Shown here: positions 1 through 12,500 of the stretch, in pieces | Layout: every line of letters begins with the position of its first letter | Position numbering within the stretch: position 1 is the stretch's first letter | Origin: Temnopleurus reevesii | Taxonomy: Eukaryota; Echinodermata; Echinoidea; Temnopleuroida; Temnopleuridae | Assembly (NCBI GenBank): GCA_036244855.1 | Contig: BQKZ01002401.1 | Span: 1 to 64,000, forward strand | Direction of reading: 5' to 3' | DNA length: 64,000 nucleotides | Notes under the pieces: generated by a model | The model's input: only the letters and a program-made list of their open reading frames with translations | Told to the model about the DNA's origin: nothing | The model's database searches: none | Translations under genes and position numbers: made by a program

Positions 1-1410
1 GTGTAAAGTGAATTTTGAACTGCTCTGAGTGGATAAAAAGTAGATCTTAAGTCACAGGATCAGTGTTGAAAATATTTGCATTCTCAAAGCATATTCATGT
101 TATTTTTAATTGTTTATTAAAGTCATATTTGTCCAAAATTTTGCTCATTTCATATTTTTATACAAAGGGACTCATTTTATGAAGCTATACATTCTTTAGT
201 AATAATTGTTGATGTGTTTTGCTACAACATATGAATTCATTAAGAAATAGTGATTTGCTTTACAGAATTAAAACACACAAATGTGTTAAAAATGCAATGA
301 GATACGTATTGTAAGTCAATTGTAGAAGTGACAAAACTACTATACATCATCACCACATAATCTAAAATTGCCAAATTTAAAAAAAATATAACTGTTCAAA
401 TTACTTTGCGTTGATAGATTTGTGCTTTGTTCGCGCTTTAAATCAAAGCCAATTATTTTTAGCGTGGACTTACCATTTAAGATAAGTGTTGAAATTGAAC
501 TGAATTTCAAAGTTTTCACTGAACTTGAAGAACAAAATACTTCATCTTTTTTTTTAACTCAAATATGTATGGATTGCTATTTAACTCATCATTTGAATAA
601 TTGATAAGTTACTGTGGTTATTCAGGGAATAATTCACCTGGTACTGCATCGCAATTCGCTATGCATTTTAGCACATGCTACTCAAAAGATGTAGCACATG
701 CTACATGTACTCAAAAGATGTTTTGTGTAGAAACTTTTTACACAGAACTGTACAGTAAACTATTGGAAATGTTGCCTCCATGTCTATAACTGCTAATCAA
801 ATGTGAAACTAAAATCATTCCCTATTATTAGAAAAATCATTAAAACTAGGGTTATTAAAACAAATTTTTACATGATACACAGACTTTGATAAATTGTACA
901 GGGTGTATGTATGCATCTTGTACCTGATGTTAAAATTAATTTCTACTTTTGGTAATTATTAGAAAATAATATCAACAGAATTGAAAAAAAATTTTGGTAA
1001 AAAAGGTAACAACTATACTGCCCTCCCACGACAAAAGGAAGTATTACATTAGCCATTTTGGTGGTTTTGAGTTACAATGTAAATGTATAAGTCAAGACAG
1101 CTTTTTTGTAACAGCCCTCAAAAGCCTTTAAATGCAGATAATTGGTTTTGTGCTGATTAAATACATGTACCTGTATTGTCACCCCATTTTCTGACATAAA
1201 ATTGAAAATGGAAAAATATGCCTTTTTGGGGTAAAATGGACAATATTTCCTTTTGTCATGGCAATTTAAACTTACACTGGAACAAAATGCCATGACAGAA
1301 GTGGTGCAAGTGTATTGATCACACAGTTCAGAATTTGTTAAAATGAATACATGTACATATTATTAAACTATAAGTAATTTTTTGTTTAAATAGAGAAAGA
1401 TCTACATGTA

Positions 1411-1530
1411 AAGCCCCGGTCACATCGTACCCCGGAAGCAACACGATTCACCTGGGCAACTCTTAACTGCCTCAGAACAACGAGTCGGGGTGAATCGTGT
1501 TGCTTCCGGGGTCCTATGTGATCGGGGCTT
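1411..1530. mobile_element. Palindromic MITE, 120 bp
   Basis: Two 42-base arms (1411-1452 and 1489-1530) are inverted copies with about three mismatches, starting AAGCCCCGGTCACAT. The 36-base centre is not paired. No coding capacity; family not identified. Confidence 0.8.
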
Positions 1531-1752
1531 AACTCTTTAAAAGCAGAGCACCTTTTAAATTAAACTATGAATTGGATGGAAATTATGAGATTTGCTGTTG
1601 GTTTTGCAAGCAATTTGACACAAGTAAGAATCAACTTCTGATCGGCCTAAAGTATCAATCGGTATACTCTGTTCAGTCGGGTGCAATAATATTGAATAAT
1701 TACCATTACATCATGATTATTGTGGCTATCAATGAATGCAATCTGTACTGAA

Positions 1753-2720
1753 GTTGCCATGGTAACCATGTTTAGCCTCAGATTGACGAAACATATAAAC
1801 ATGTTCTAACAGGAGACAGTGATGTCATCACTTTGGGTAATTTGTATGAAGTCTTAAAGAGGAGCCACAAAGGAAATAACAAATAGCAACATATTGTACA
1901 TCTACGAAAAGATAATCACGTGCATAATGTTGAAATAACTGTTTTATATCAAATACGATCAAGTAAACCAAAAAAAATTGATTTTAGGGTTTGTTTTTGC
2001 ATTTCGGTTTCAGGATCTTTCGAGTTATTTCGAGTTATTTTGTGTTATTTTGGCAATGACGTCAAAGAAGGGAGATTTGCAGAAGGAACCCTCCAGCTTA
2101 ATTTCAGAGGGCAAAATGTCTTAATCTGCATGCTTTTAATCATTTTATCTATTTACTTCGGATATCTTTTATGTCCTGTAAAGCCTAGTATCCAAAATAC
2201 TTTTACAGCAAATGCTCTTGAAAGCAAGGTGCAAACATTGTTTTTGTAAATCAAATGTTACGCTCGCACATTCTTTCCTTTATTTCTTATGCCTTTTATA
2301 TCTTAGAAAATAATTGCCACACTCCAGCAGTCGTGTTGTTATTGTAACATTTCATTTATTGGACATGTCTATTTACTGAATTTTTACATCCTCTCAGGCA
2401 GTGCGTTGTGGATGCATAGCTCTATTATATGTGCACAGAAGAAAACCCCTCTTTATTCTGCTGAGAAATGTTAAGCAGGAATACACTAACTCAATCGGGG
2501 AAATACTTTTTTTGTGTGCATGTAACCATTTCGAAGGCTTCAGTGGAAGTTGTTTAGTTCGTCCATTTTTTTCCCCATTCTGCTCAAAATGTTTTCCCTT
2601 TTTTGACGTCACAATACCAATCACTTTTCGCCCTCTTTTCGCATTTCGTTTGTCAAACCTGCACGTTCCATGCTTGGTAATGCCTTCGTGGTTCATCTTT
2701 AAAAATGTTAAGCCAATCAG
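1753..2720. promoter_or_regulatory. Cluster of RFX, CREB and CCAAT motifs
   Basis: GTTGCCATGGTAAC (1753-1766) matches the RFX X-box consensus. Two perfect cAMP-response palindromes TGACGTCA lie at 2057-2064 and 2604-2611, a TGATGTCA variant near 1822, and CCAAT boxes at about 2615-2622 (ACCAATCA) and 2711-2720 (GCCAATCAG). Such motifs are typical of animal promoters. It could be the plexin promoter about 6 kb upstream of the first coding exon; that link is inference. Confidence 0.35.
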
Positions 2721-5345
2721 ATGCTATGCATGGATCCTGAGTTATTCTTACTGTAAGACAATACTATCAAGAAAGAAAGTGTTACTAGGTACCTACTTGA
2801 ATGTAAATGTGACCTACATGTTTCAGACATTTTGTAAAGATCTATTTTTGTTTTTGAACTCCAAAATATAATGTAATTTTCAATACATATGCATCAATTG
2901 CTACATGTCACTGTACCGGCTGCATAGTGTATAAATTGTATTGTCTGTAGTTTATCAAATTATAAAGAAAATAACTCTTCCTTACAAACGTACATGCACA
3001 ATGATATTATGAATTTAGCGTTTAACAATGTCTCCTAGCTACTTTGAATATGCCTAGCCTAGCCGTGTACAAAAAATCTTGAATGAACCAAATTCCCACC
3101 TGCCCAGTGCAGCACATGTAGTGTACATGCAGAAACCCACCGGAAAAGTGCACAAAAACACTCTTTATGTATGATGCACTTTATGAAAGGGTAGGAATTT
3201 GAACATCAAATAGGCGTCTCGTGAGTAAGCTAGGGAATGCGATTGTTTGCTAGAGATGGAGCATGAACAGCACAGGCTGTTGGTTGATGTCTCTTCAGGG
3301 AGTCTCATACAAAGTTCATAGCATTGATTTAAATGCGTAGGAGTGGGCAAGACTCCTCAGTGTTGTGCTCCACTCTAGTAATTGATCCCACCCTAAGACA
3401 TAGACCATCTCATGTATTTGCTATGTGTACATTCATTTATTGTACATACAGTGTACATCTACATGTAGGCATAAACTGTATGCAATTCACACCTCATTAA
3501 TTACAGTAGGTTCAACCGTTGATCTCCCCACATTCAAAATGCTTAAACATGTACGTACATGTAGGCCTACACATGTAATTGTATTCTCAATGAAGGCAAG
3601 CAATTTACATGTATGGCACGGGTCTACAAATTTTTAATTTGTGATTGTTATATCCAAAATTCACTGTTCAAAGTTTGCCATCACAAAAAATTCTAATTTT
3701 TCTTTGTCAAGCAATGAAAAAAAATATTTGTAGCCGAGACCCAGTCTTTGCATAATGAACGATATCATATTTGGTAGAACTTTACATGTACTGTAGTTAG
3801 GACTGCAGTTATTGACATTGAATACATTTTTGCATGTTGCTGGAAGATATACAATTACAGTAATACACGCAGGCCTACATGTGCAATGCACCATCACCTG
3901 TACACAGTGGCACAATCCAATTGGCAATAATATTGTGGTCATAACCTGCTGTTATTTAATTAGTAAGCATTTCATTATTTCCTACATGTGAATAAACTTT
4001 TCAACTAACCCAATATCCTGTTCCTGGAAGTATTTAGGGTGTCATGTTTGAAGGGCAGTGTACTTTGCATTGCTGTGACACATGTGCAATACACACTGCA
4101 CGGAGGGTTTTCCTAGTATGGCTCATTAAAAAGTACTGTGTGAGTGTGGCGTTTTTGTTCATTTCTTGTTAGACATTGAAACTACATGTACATGTAGCTG
4201 GCAGAATCTGCCAATTGATAATGTCTTCAAAATATATTTCAACATGAAAATCATGGAAAAAGAAAACTGCTGATGTGTAGGCCTACATGTACAGCTGATG
4301 GTGTCCTGGTCCAAATAAAAAAAATCCCAATTCTACTTGGACTAGTTAGTTAAACTTACAGTACACCTTCTTCATCTGTGTATTCTCTGGAGGCAGGGGA
4401 TAGGACGAGAAAATCATGGTGTCGAAGATCATCAACAAATTTCATTGAGGATATTGTGAGGGTACATGTATTTGTTGAGGAAGCAGACCTATTAGTCCAG
4501 GCATGGTCATTTTGGTATAGTTCAAAGTCGGCTTGAAAAGCAAAAAAATAAATAGATAAAGATATTTGCATTACAGTGTACATGTAGTACAGGTGTACAT
4601 TCCTCTTTAACATGCAAGCAGCGAAGATAAACAAAGAGGAGGGGGCGACCAACTACAAATTTTGCACTTCTCTCGCTCCACATTGTATCCTTCCTGCTGG
4701 AGCTGACCAGCAAAAGCAAGAGGTCCTCAGCCCAAATCTTGAGATATTTTTACCCATTTTGCACCCTTTACCAATGACATATATGGTTCCAACATGTTTC
4801 CCCCCTCAAATGAGTTTTCAGAATTCAAGAATTAGGCTGATAAAATGCTAATTACAATAGTTGCAAGCCTATCGAAAGGTACATGTGATATTTATGCTAT
4901 GGGCTTTTATTTTCCACATATGAGAATCATATCTCTGCTATACAAATTTGCTGAATACTGAGGAACATTGTTTTGATTTTACACAATTGATTTGAGTTTT
5001 AATGATAGCTGCAATGTACAGTGAACTTGACAATGAAACACATAGTCATCTGATATATGCGATAAAGTCATATGAATGGACTATTGTATGGAAATGTGCC
5101 TATACAGCAGTAAGATGCTAATTTTGGAGCCATCAATTAATGATTCATACAAAAGGAATTTTAATCCTATCAGTGGTGTTTGGGGATTCCTGTTTTTGTT
5201 TGTACAAGAACAATAGGAAGTGTGCACTGAGCATGATATGCTTTCTTTTTCTTTCACAATTAATTTTGGACAATGCAAAATTTCAAGGATGCAGTTCTGC
5301 TATTTTATTGTACTCTCTTGTATCAGGAGAATGTTGTTCTGTAAC

Positions 5346-5587
5346 AGGCAGGTTTACTATAGATGTAAATTTTATGCATACATGTACATTTACATACTTC
5401 TAACAAAAAGGTTGTTCTTGACAACCTTAAATCTTACCTGAGGCTTACTTGTCATACATGTAACTAAAATAGTAATGTATGCAAACTGGATTCAAAATAT
5501 TTTAGTGTTATTGTTAACAACCGGTTTAGGGAATTCCCTGTAACTATGTTTGTTGGCAAATAAATTTGAATATTAGCAAACCCACCT
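5346..5587 (-). mobile_element. MITE, AGGCRGGTTTACT family, copy 1
   Basis: Ends in inverted repeats AGGCAGGTTTACT (left) and AGCAAACCCACCT (right). The interior is related in reverse complement to 46030-46259, including the TTGTTAACAA palindrome and the TTTTATGCATAC block. Non-coding. Confidence 0.7.
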
Positions 5588-7852
5588 GGTCTTCTGTGTA
5601 TGTAGTTTGCACACAAAAAATATCCATTTCCTACATATACTGTGTGTACACGTAAAGTTGCACTCGAGGAATTATTTATTTGTGTGTGCCCAAGACAAAA
5701 TACATGGACATGTATGTTCGTGTACAAAATATATTTGGATTCTAATTCTATTGCAACATTCAGATTGCAAATAACAAACATTGTTGTCAAGTACATGTAA
5801 GACAAACATTGAAGCTTGACCAACCCTGCAGATGATATTTATCCCTTCTATTCCAATGATTTTATTTGTACTCTATACGCTAATCAAATATTTTAATAAT
5901 CCTTTATAAATGTCTTACAAAGATGTACACATAATAAGTATGTATTTTTACACGTAACCTTTCTGAAATGTGCATGAGGTCCAAATTGAAATACGAATAG
6001 CAAGGCAGCTGAACAAAAGTGACAGAAAAACATAAACCAAGCCATTCATGTACACCCTGTATGGCATTTATTTACTGCATTCGTATTTCAGAAAGGTCCA
6101 GACTGGCATTTCTGCTGTCATTTTTATTCAGGTTCGCTTCGAGTCTGGTGTGAAGTGGATATGATGGCTGAACTAGAATTAAAACAAATTAAAAATCATG
6201 CAGATAGTGCTAGTTCTATTCATGGACTTGGCTTTTAAATAAATGATTTTAATATTTTTTAAAACCAGTTTTTTAACTTTTTTTCTGGGATCATTCCCCT
6301 TTGAAATTAATAATAAGCCCTTTTTTGTTCATCAAAGAATGTCAACTCAAATGACTAAGGAGACAAAGTACATGACCCCAACAACCTTCATTTGAAGTAC
6401 AGTTAGACGACAATTATGTGGGTTCATTTTATACCAACCCTGCCATATCCTGAATATTTTAGGTCAAAGGGCCTAGACATAATTCATAAGTGAATTGAAA
6501 AGGATTGTACTATGAACTTGTACTGCACAGCAGCCCAGAGATAATCAAACTGTGAATATGGTATTTCCAAGTGTCTATATTCAGTGACAGCAGTGTTGTG
6601 TTTCATAAAACTGTTCAAAGATCTGCATTTTTTTTATGCACAACTTAAAAAATGACTGGTGACCCGTTCTCACACTTTAATGATAATGCCTGTTATCGAG
6701 TTGCACATGAGAAATGGTAACAATTTCTTCATATAGTCCTGCATAATACATCTACAAACATCTTTATGAAAGTGAATAGGATGCAGAGAAGGATGCCAAA
6801 TATTTGGCAAAAACAAGAGGGGTATATATTTCATCAACAATTCATTGTTCTTGGTCATATTTTTTTGAGATATTTCTCATGTTATCTTTAGGATATTTGT
6901 GATAGCATTAGATTGAAATCAAGTATTTATAATATTATTGACTTGGACCTTTCTATTTAAGCTGAAACTTCAAGTGTGAAGAAGTTAGACTTCCCATCAC
7001 ACATGTACAGGCAGAATTGATAAAGGCATGCTGAAAGCAAGCCACTATCATCTACTGTAGTTGACTTTTCTGAAAAAAAAAGGAAGAAATGTGAAAATTG
7101 GTTTAGGCTACATATGATAACGTGTATGGAATGAATGGAGAGTTGTCTGATATGATGCCAAACATGTACATGTACAATCATTGAGAATCTGAAAGATCAT
7201 AATTTTACATGTATAGCTCAATGGTTATTAGATTTTGCTCAAAATTTTACACAAATTTCGTCTCATTTTCCTTCAATTGTTGACAGTATGATGATCCCAG
7301 AAGTAGGATCCCTTTAAATTGGCAAATAATAGAAAGGAATGGGAAGTTTTAAAACCTGGACAAATCTTCTGTCATTTATTTGTGAAATTGAAATGTTACA
7401 CAATGCACGTAGGGTCTTTTTTCATTCATAGAAAAATTGAAACAAATTATATGCATATGAAATATGACTGTATAGTAAATAGAGAGTCATTTAGAATATT
7501 TCCTTAGTACATGTATATGTTGGCCCATCCCATGTAGATATCAATAGCCATTTGTTTCTATAAAGGGGACAAATAATCTGGGGGATTTCTAAATTCCTGG
7601 CGAGTTCCATTTAGAGACTGACTGAAGATTTTTCATGGAAACTGTCCACTTTGCCAGGTTTTAGATTGTTTTATTTTAAACATTTCCAGATATTATCTGT
7701 ATCATTTAACGTGGTGTGTTTCTTTAATGCTACATCAAGTTCCTCCGATAATGTTAGGGGAAAAAAGTCTGCAATTTTCCAAAATAATAGATGTTGCTCG
7801 AATTAGTTTCCCAAACCAGAAGTCACCTTCCCAATCAATATTAATGGTATCG

Positions 7853-8050
7853 CAGGGCTTAAATTAATCGAAGGCCATGGAGGCCATGGCCTTGGATGCC
7901 CTATACTCTGGCCTTGATGCCCTCCACAAAAAGGCTCATTTGCCTTGGAGATTTAGGTGCCCTTTTTTTCTTTTCCCCATTCATGCTGTAGTATAAAAAT
8001 GTGCCCTAAATAAAAATGGCCTTGCCCTAAAATCAACGAAATTTAAGGCT
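7853..8050. mobile_element. Small hAT-like non-autonomous element
   Basis: Flanked by an exact 8-bp direct repeat TGGTATCG (7845-7852 and 8051-8058). The left end is CAGGGCTTAAATT and the right end is a degraded inverted match (AATTTAAGGCT). An 8-bp target duplication and a CAGGG terminus are hAT features. The interior repeats GGCCATGG and GATGCCCT words; no coding. Confidence 0.7.
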
Positions 8051-8350
8051 TGGTATCGTTTGAAATCGCCTATTGTTGGTGGCGAGAATTGATAGTTACT
8101 CTTAATACATTAAATACATTAGGAACCATTTGAATGATCAAACATACAGCTGTACAGTGTACAATGTACCATTTGCTTTTAAGGCCACTTACTGATATTG
8201 TTTCTTTTGGTGTGATTATTGGAAATTCAACAGATTGTTGACTGTGTGATATTTTGAATTACTCCTTGAAACTTTTCTAATTGAGTGATTGATTAATAAT
8301 GAATAAAAAAATCTAATAACTTTTACCATTTTTCCTTCTTACTTTTCCAG

Positions 8351-8392
8351 GATTCTGCTTTCAAGGAGTTAAATGTGAACTGTACAGACACG
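8351..8392 (+). other. PLXNB: 5' UTR portion of the first coding exon
   Basis: A polypyrimidine stretch ending tttccag at 8350 is a good splice acceptor, so this exon is not the first of the transcript. The frame of the ATG at 8393 stays open back to the acceptor, so an upstream coding start cannot be excluded. The signal peptide shortly downstream argues that translation starts here. The ATG has A at -3 and G at +4. Confidence 0.6.
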
Positions 8393-9514
8393 ATGGAGTT
8401 GGAGAATAGAATGTTGTTGAACTCAAGTGTAGTGCGAAATACGAGAACTTGTTCTACAATGCTGTTTCCCAGCATATTTCTCTGTATTCTTGTGTTTTTA
8501 CATCAACAAAACATAGTTGCAGCTCAACAGTTGTACGGACCTGTGGAATTTGTGAGTACTGCTGATGACCCACAGTTTGCCAACTTTGTTGTGGATGAAA
8601 GAACTGGTGATGTTTACATTGGAGGGAAAAATTCCTTGTTTCATCTAGACTCTGGCTTGAGGTTACATCAGTCAGTTAGTACCCAACAGCCAGATTGTCA
8701 AGAGTCGTGTGACAACTTTAACAAGATTCTTGCACTTGCACCACCTCCAACAGACCAGCTCATCAATTGTGGAAGCTATGAGGGTCAGTGTCAGTATCGG
8801 GACCTCAGAAATATTTCCGATCATACCAGCTATGTGAGTAAAGTGATCAATTCAGAAACCCCTGCAGCTGCGGTCGTTGCCGATCAATTCATTTACATTG
8901 GAGCGAGCACAGCGATCGATCCATCAGAGAAAGATCAATTACCCAGATACATTAACCAGATTAATTTAGAATCTTTTACATCTAAAGCAAAGCTTGATGA
9001 GCAGAGTTTTAACGCTAAAAAGTTTCAGTTCCAGTTGAATTTTGTAGATGGTTTTGATTTTGAAGGCTTTACCTACTTTGTGACGAATCAGCAGCAGTTG
9101 ATTGGAGAAAGCCCTCCTTCAGATTATCCCTACATTTCAAAAATCAATAGAGTGTGCCAAACAGGTCCAAGTGTACAATCATTGAATTCCTATACAGAGG
9201 TGAAACTCTTATGTTCTGCTGGAAATGATAGAAACTACAACCTCATCACAGCAATTGAAGCGTCTATCCCAGGGAGAGATTTAGGAGAATCTTTCGAAAG
9301 TAGTGGAGAATTTCTACTTTACGTACTTTTTACAGAAGCGGCACCTGAAGAAAACTCTGTTAGACCTAATAACCCTCCCAACTCAGTGCTCTGCATCTAC
9401 AAGATGTCTGACGTAATAGCCAAGTTTGAATCTGCAGCCATTGATTGTATCAGCAAATCTGACGCTGCAAAATATGGTGTAGATCATTTGAATTCTGCAA
9501 GATGCAATAATTAT
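8393..9514 (+). CDS. PLXNB: Plexin exon 1: signal peptide and most of Sema
   Basis: Residues 1-374, leaving in phase 0 at donor gtgagt. A hydrophobic core (residues 24-36, [13 protein letters not shown]) with a likely cleavage after Ala44 marks a signal peptide. The start at 8393 is the first ATG; Met7 (8411) and Met23 (8459) are alternatives, the last placing the hydrophobic core at the very N terminus. Sema beta-propeller motifs follow: [37 protein letters not shown]. The exon ends in [12 protein letters not shown]. Confidence 0.92.
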
Positions 9515-12500
9515 GTGAGTAATGATTCTAATATTCATCTTTTTCTAGTTAATGGGTATCTGAGGTTAAAAATTTGTACATAAAATTATCCCCAAATAAC
9601 ATAAGGGGCGGAGTGTGATGAAACTGCGAAAAAAACAACCTGAAATGAGTTGATTTTCAAATCCTTTCTATCAGAACAGACCCCTATAAACCATACATAT
9701 TTAGAAGCTTAGAAATGGGGCTTTTCAACAATACAATGTACAACACATTTATTCAAATTTCAGCTGGTAAATAAAAATAAGAATGAAAAACAAAACAAAT
9801 GTTAACAAATTTTGTTTTAAAGTGTTACTTCTTGATATGTATATGAGATAGATTGTTTAGATCATGTTAAATAAGATGGAGACTTTTATTCTAAGAATAT
9901 TCGTAACTATGAAAAATGTTTTTTTTTCCAAAAAAAAAACAGATAAAAAACCTTTTCATTCATACTTTTTGTCAGAAATTTCCTTACAGGATATATATCA
10001 CTAAAAGGCCCCATTAATTTGTTTATCACATGACAATGAACATTCCTGCCAAATTTCATAAAATCCTGATATTTTTTTAGTAGTAAATTTTTGTACATTG
10101 TTTTTCCCTGTCGATGTTTAGGCTCCATCGAATACTCCTGGTCAATTCTGCAGTGATATTCTCTTCAAGTATGCTAATTCAACAAGCCCATTCAATGCGA
10201 GTGCTGTCATTACATTGGATAATGTACATGCCACATCAATCAAGACTGTGGTTGAACTCAACAATACAGTTGCCTTCATAGGGACAAGTACTGGAAATCT
10301 TCTCAAGGTATTGCCTCATTTCCCCCTATTTTTAGTGAAAAATACAATTTGCATTCTTTTACAATTTGAATGTTATAAAATTTTAAGGTATCAAATTCTT
10401 TTTACTTGTAATGTTTGATGTAGAATTGTGTAATTCATCAAGCAGTACAGTGGTGTATGTACCATACAAAATAAAGCCATACAGGGTGCGACAAGAATTT
10501 TTGTCACCAGTTGACCTGTTAGGCAACCAACTTTTAAAATCACCTGACCAAACAAAATTTTCTCTTGCCCAAAATTGATGGCCAATGTCATTTTGAATAT
10601 ATCGCGGTAAAATTGTATACATTTTTTACTTACCCCATCAGGCAAGTGGCAATTTCATTTTAAATAATATTTGCCTGACAGCTGGATTTTGTTGCCAGCA
10701 AGTGGGTTTGTAGCACCCTGCCATATAGGGACCTACCGGTACATGTATGATTTCATACATGTACGTCTTTCAAGTGTACTTCAGCCATGAATATCATTTT
10801 CTGAAAATAAATTCTTCGCCATGTATCTGCATGAATTTGTACAGATACAAATTATTTGCAAAAATTTGAAGAGAAATTTCAAAGCCTGTATTAACATCAA
10901 ATCTAAAAAGTAAATATACTATAAATTTAATGAAGAGAGAGCAAGATTTCAGAAAAGTAATGCTTTTCATATATTGAATGTGGTAGTTGTAATCTGTTCC
11001 CATCTTCATTGCCGTTTTTCCTTTTTGTAGGTTCATATAAATGACTCAACACATGCTAGGATGTACGAGGATGTACAAGTAGGAGACACTCAAATTCAAC
11101 AAGATACCTATTTCAATGATACAGATGATCATCTCACTCTCCTCACACAACAAAAGGTAGGTTCAACTCAGTTTTGTCAATGTTTTTTTAAATTTCAGAA
11201 AGCTTAAAAATGGGAAATTATAGAACAAAATTCTTATCATTTAAAAAGGGACATAGTGGAAGTAGATCTACATATTTTGAAAGATGAGATGAAAAATAAT
11301 CATTATGAATTAAAAAATGCATAATCATAATGAATTTGCATAATGAAACATACATGCATTAAATTTAAACGGGCAGGAATCATTTTAATCATTTTCTAAA
11401 ATTTACGAACTAGTTTGTCATGTTGCAATAATATTACGCCAAAAATTATAATCACTTTACATGCACAGATACACAAGAAATCGTAGGCATGACTGAATCG
11501 TAATACTGATCAGTAAATCTATGAACATGTATTTTTTCTTATATTTCTCTTTGGAGAGTAGAGGTTGATATTTTGGTGCGTTTTGAATGATTTCAGCTGG
11601 TTCGTTTGTCTGTGGTGAACTGCAGTCAGTACACCTCATGTGAGGAGTGTATTGGTGATAATGGTGGGCAAGATGGAGATCCATACTGTGGATGGTGCAC
11701 TTTAGAAGCAAGGTACAGTCGCTATACTTTTCCTATAATAATTGAATCATACTAATAATAAGGAATAATAGTAATATGTTTGTTTACCCAGGGTAGCCAC
11801 TTCTATCTAATGCATTTGTGGGCCTGCATAAATTACCCCGGTTGTAGGATTCAAGCATTGACGCGTACAATGTATGCACGTTCTCCACTCTGTTTTCGAT
11901 CATTCCAAAATGCATTGAAGGTACTCAATGATATTTGACCATTTGAAACTAGGTCATTTCTTTCGGAGTACCCAATCACACCTGGGTTGAATGCAGCACA
12001 AAGTGGATGAATTTTTTTGCCGGAGGAAACTAACATCATGTGTGGGATTCAAATCTACGACCCTCAGGTTAAAAGGCCTCCTATTACACTGCTCTGGATA
12101 TCATGATTTAGTTTTAAAGAAATTCATCATATATGACCTTTATGAATGTTTTATTCATAGTTAAAAGAATTATACATTTTTATTATGATTTTTTAAACAT
12201 TTATTTGGAAAAGATTGCCATTGAAAGTAATAGTCGCCCTTCTAAAGCTAAAGGCAAAATATGCTTGTTGAAATTCAAAATGATCAGGCATTATTGGGGT
12301 AAGCTCCCAAAGTGCCATTACTACATGTAGATTCAAAGTACCTTTGATATAAAATCTAATAAATTTACTTTTTGGGGCTGTTCAGGTCCTCACTATATAA
12401 TTGTAGTATTGTAGAATATACTTTTCATTCATATGCTTTTATAGGGACTCATTAAGAATCTCAAAATGTATGTATGTAGAACAGAAAGTGAAACATGTAC

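Larger units (their letters stand above)
1..8350. other. Upstream non-coding DNA
   Basis: No open frame here resembles a known protein; the longest (2401-2871, 156 codons) has no domain or codon pattern I trust. The region should hold the plexin 5' exon and promoter unless they lie outside the window. It also holds a palindromic MITE (1411-1530), a promoter-motif cluster (1753-2720), one AGGCRGGTTTACT MITE (5346-5587), a hAT-like element (7853-8050) and many TACATGTA words. Confidence 0.6.

Noticed and set aside
2401..2871. 156-codon open frame upstream of plexin
   Set aside because: No recognisable domain, an equally long antisense frame overlaps it, and composition is like the surrounding DNA; likely chance in T-rich sequence.
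8375..8392. Upstream start at 8375
   Set aside because: The triplet there is GTG; animal nuclear genes start at ATG, and the ATG at 8393 has a good context and a signal peptide following.
11780..12080. Possible tRNA-derived SINE in intron 4
   Set aside because: Only a loose B-box-like word is seen; no A-box at proper spacing and no poly-A or defined ends, so I did not call it.
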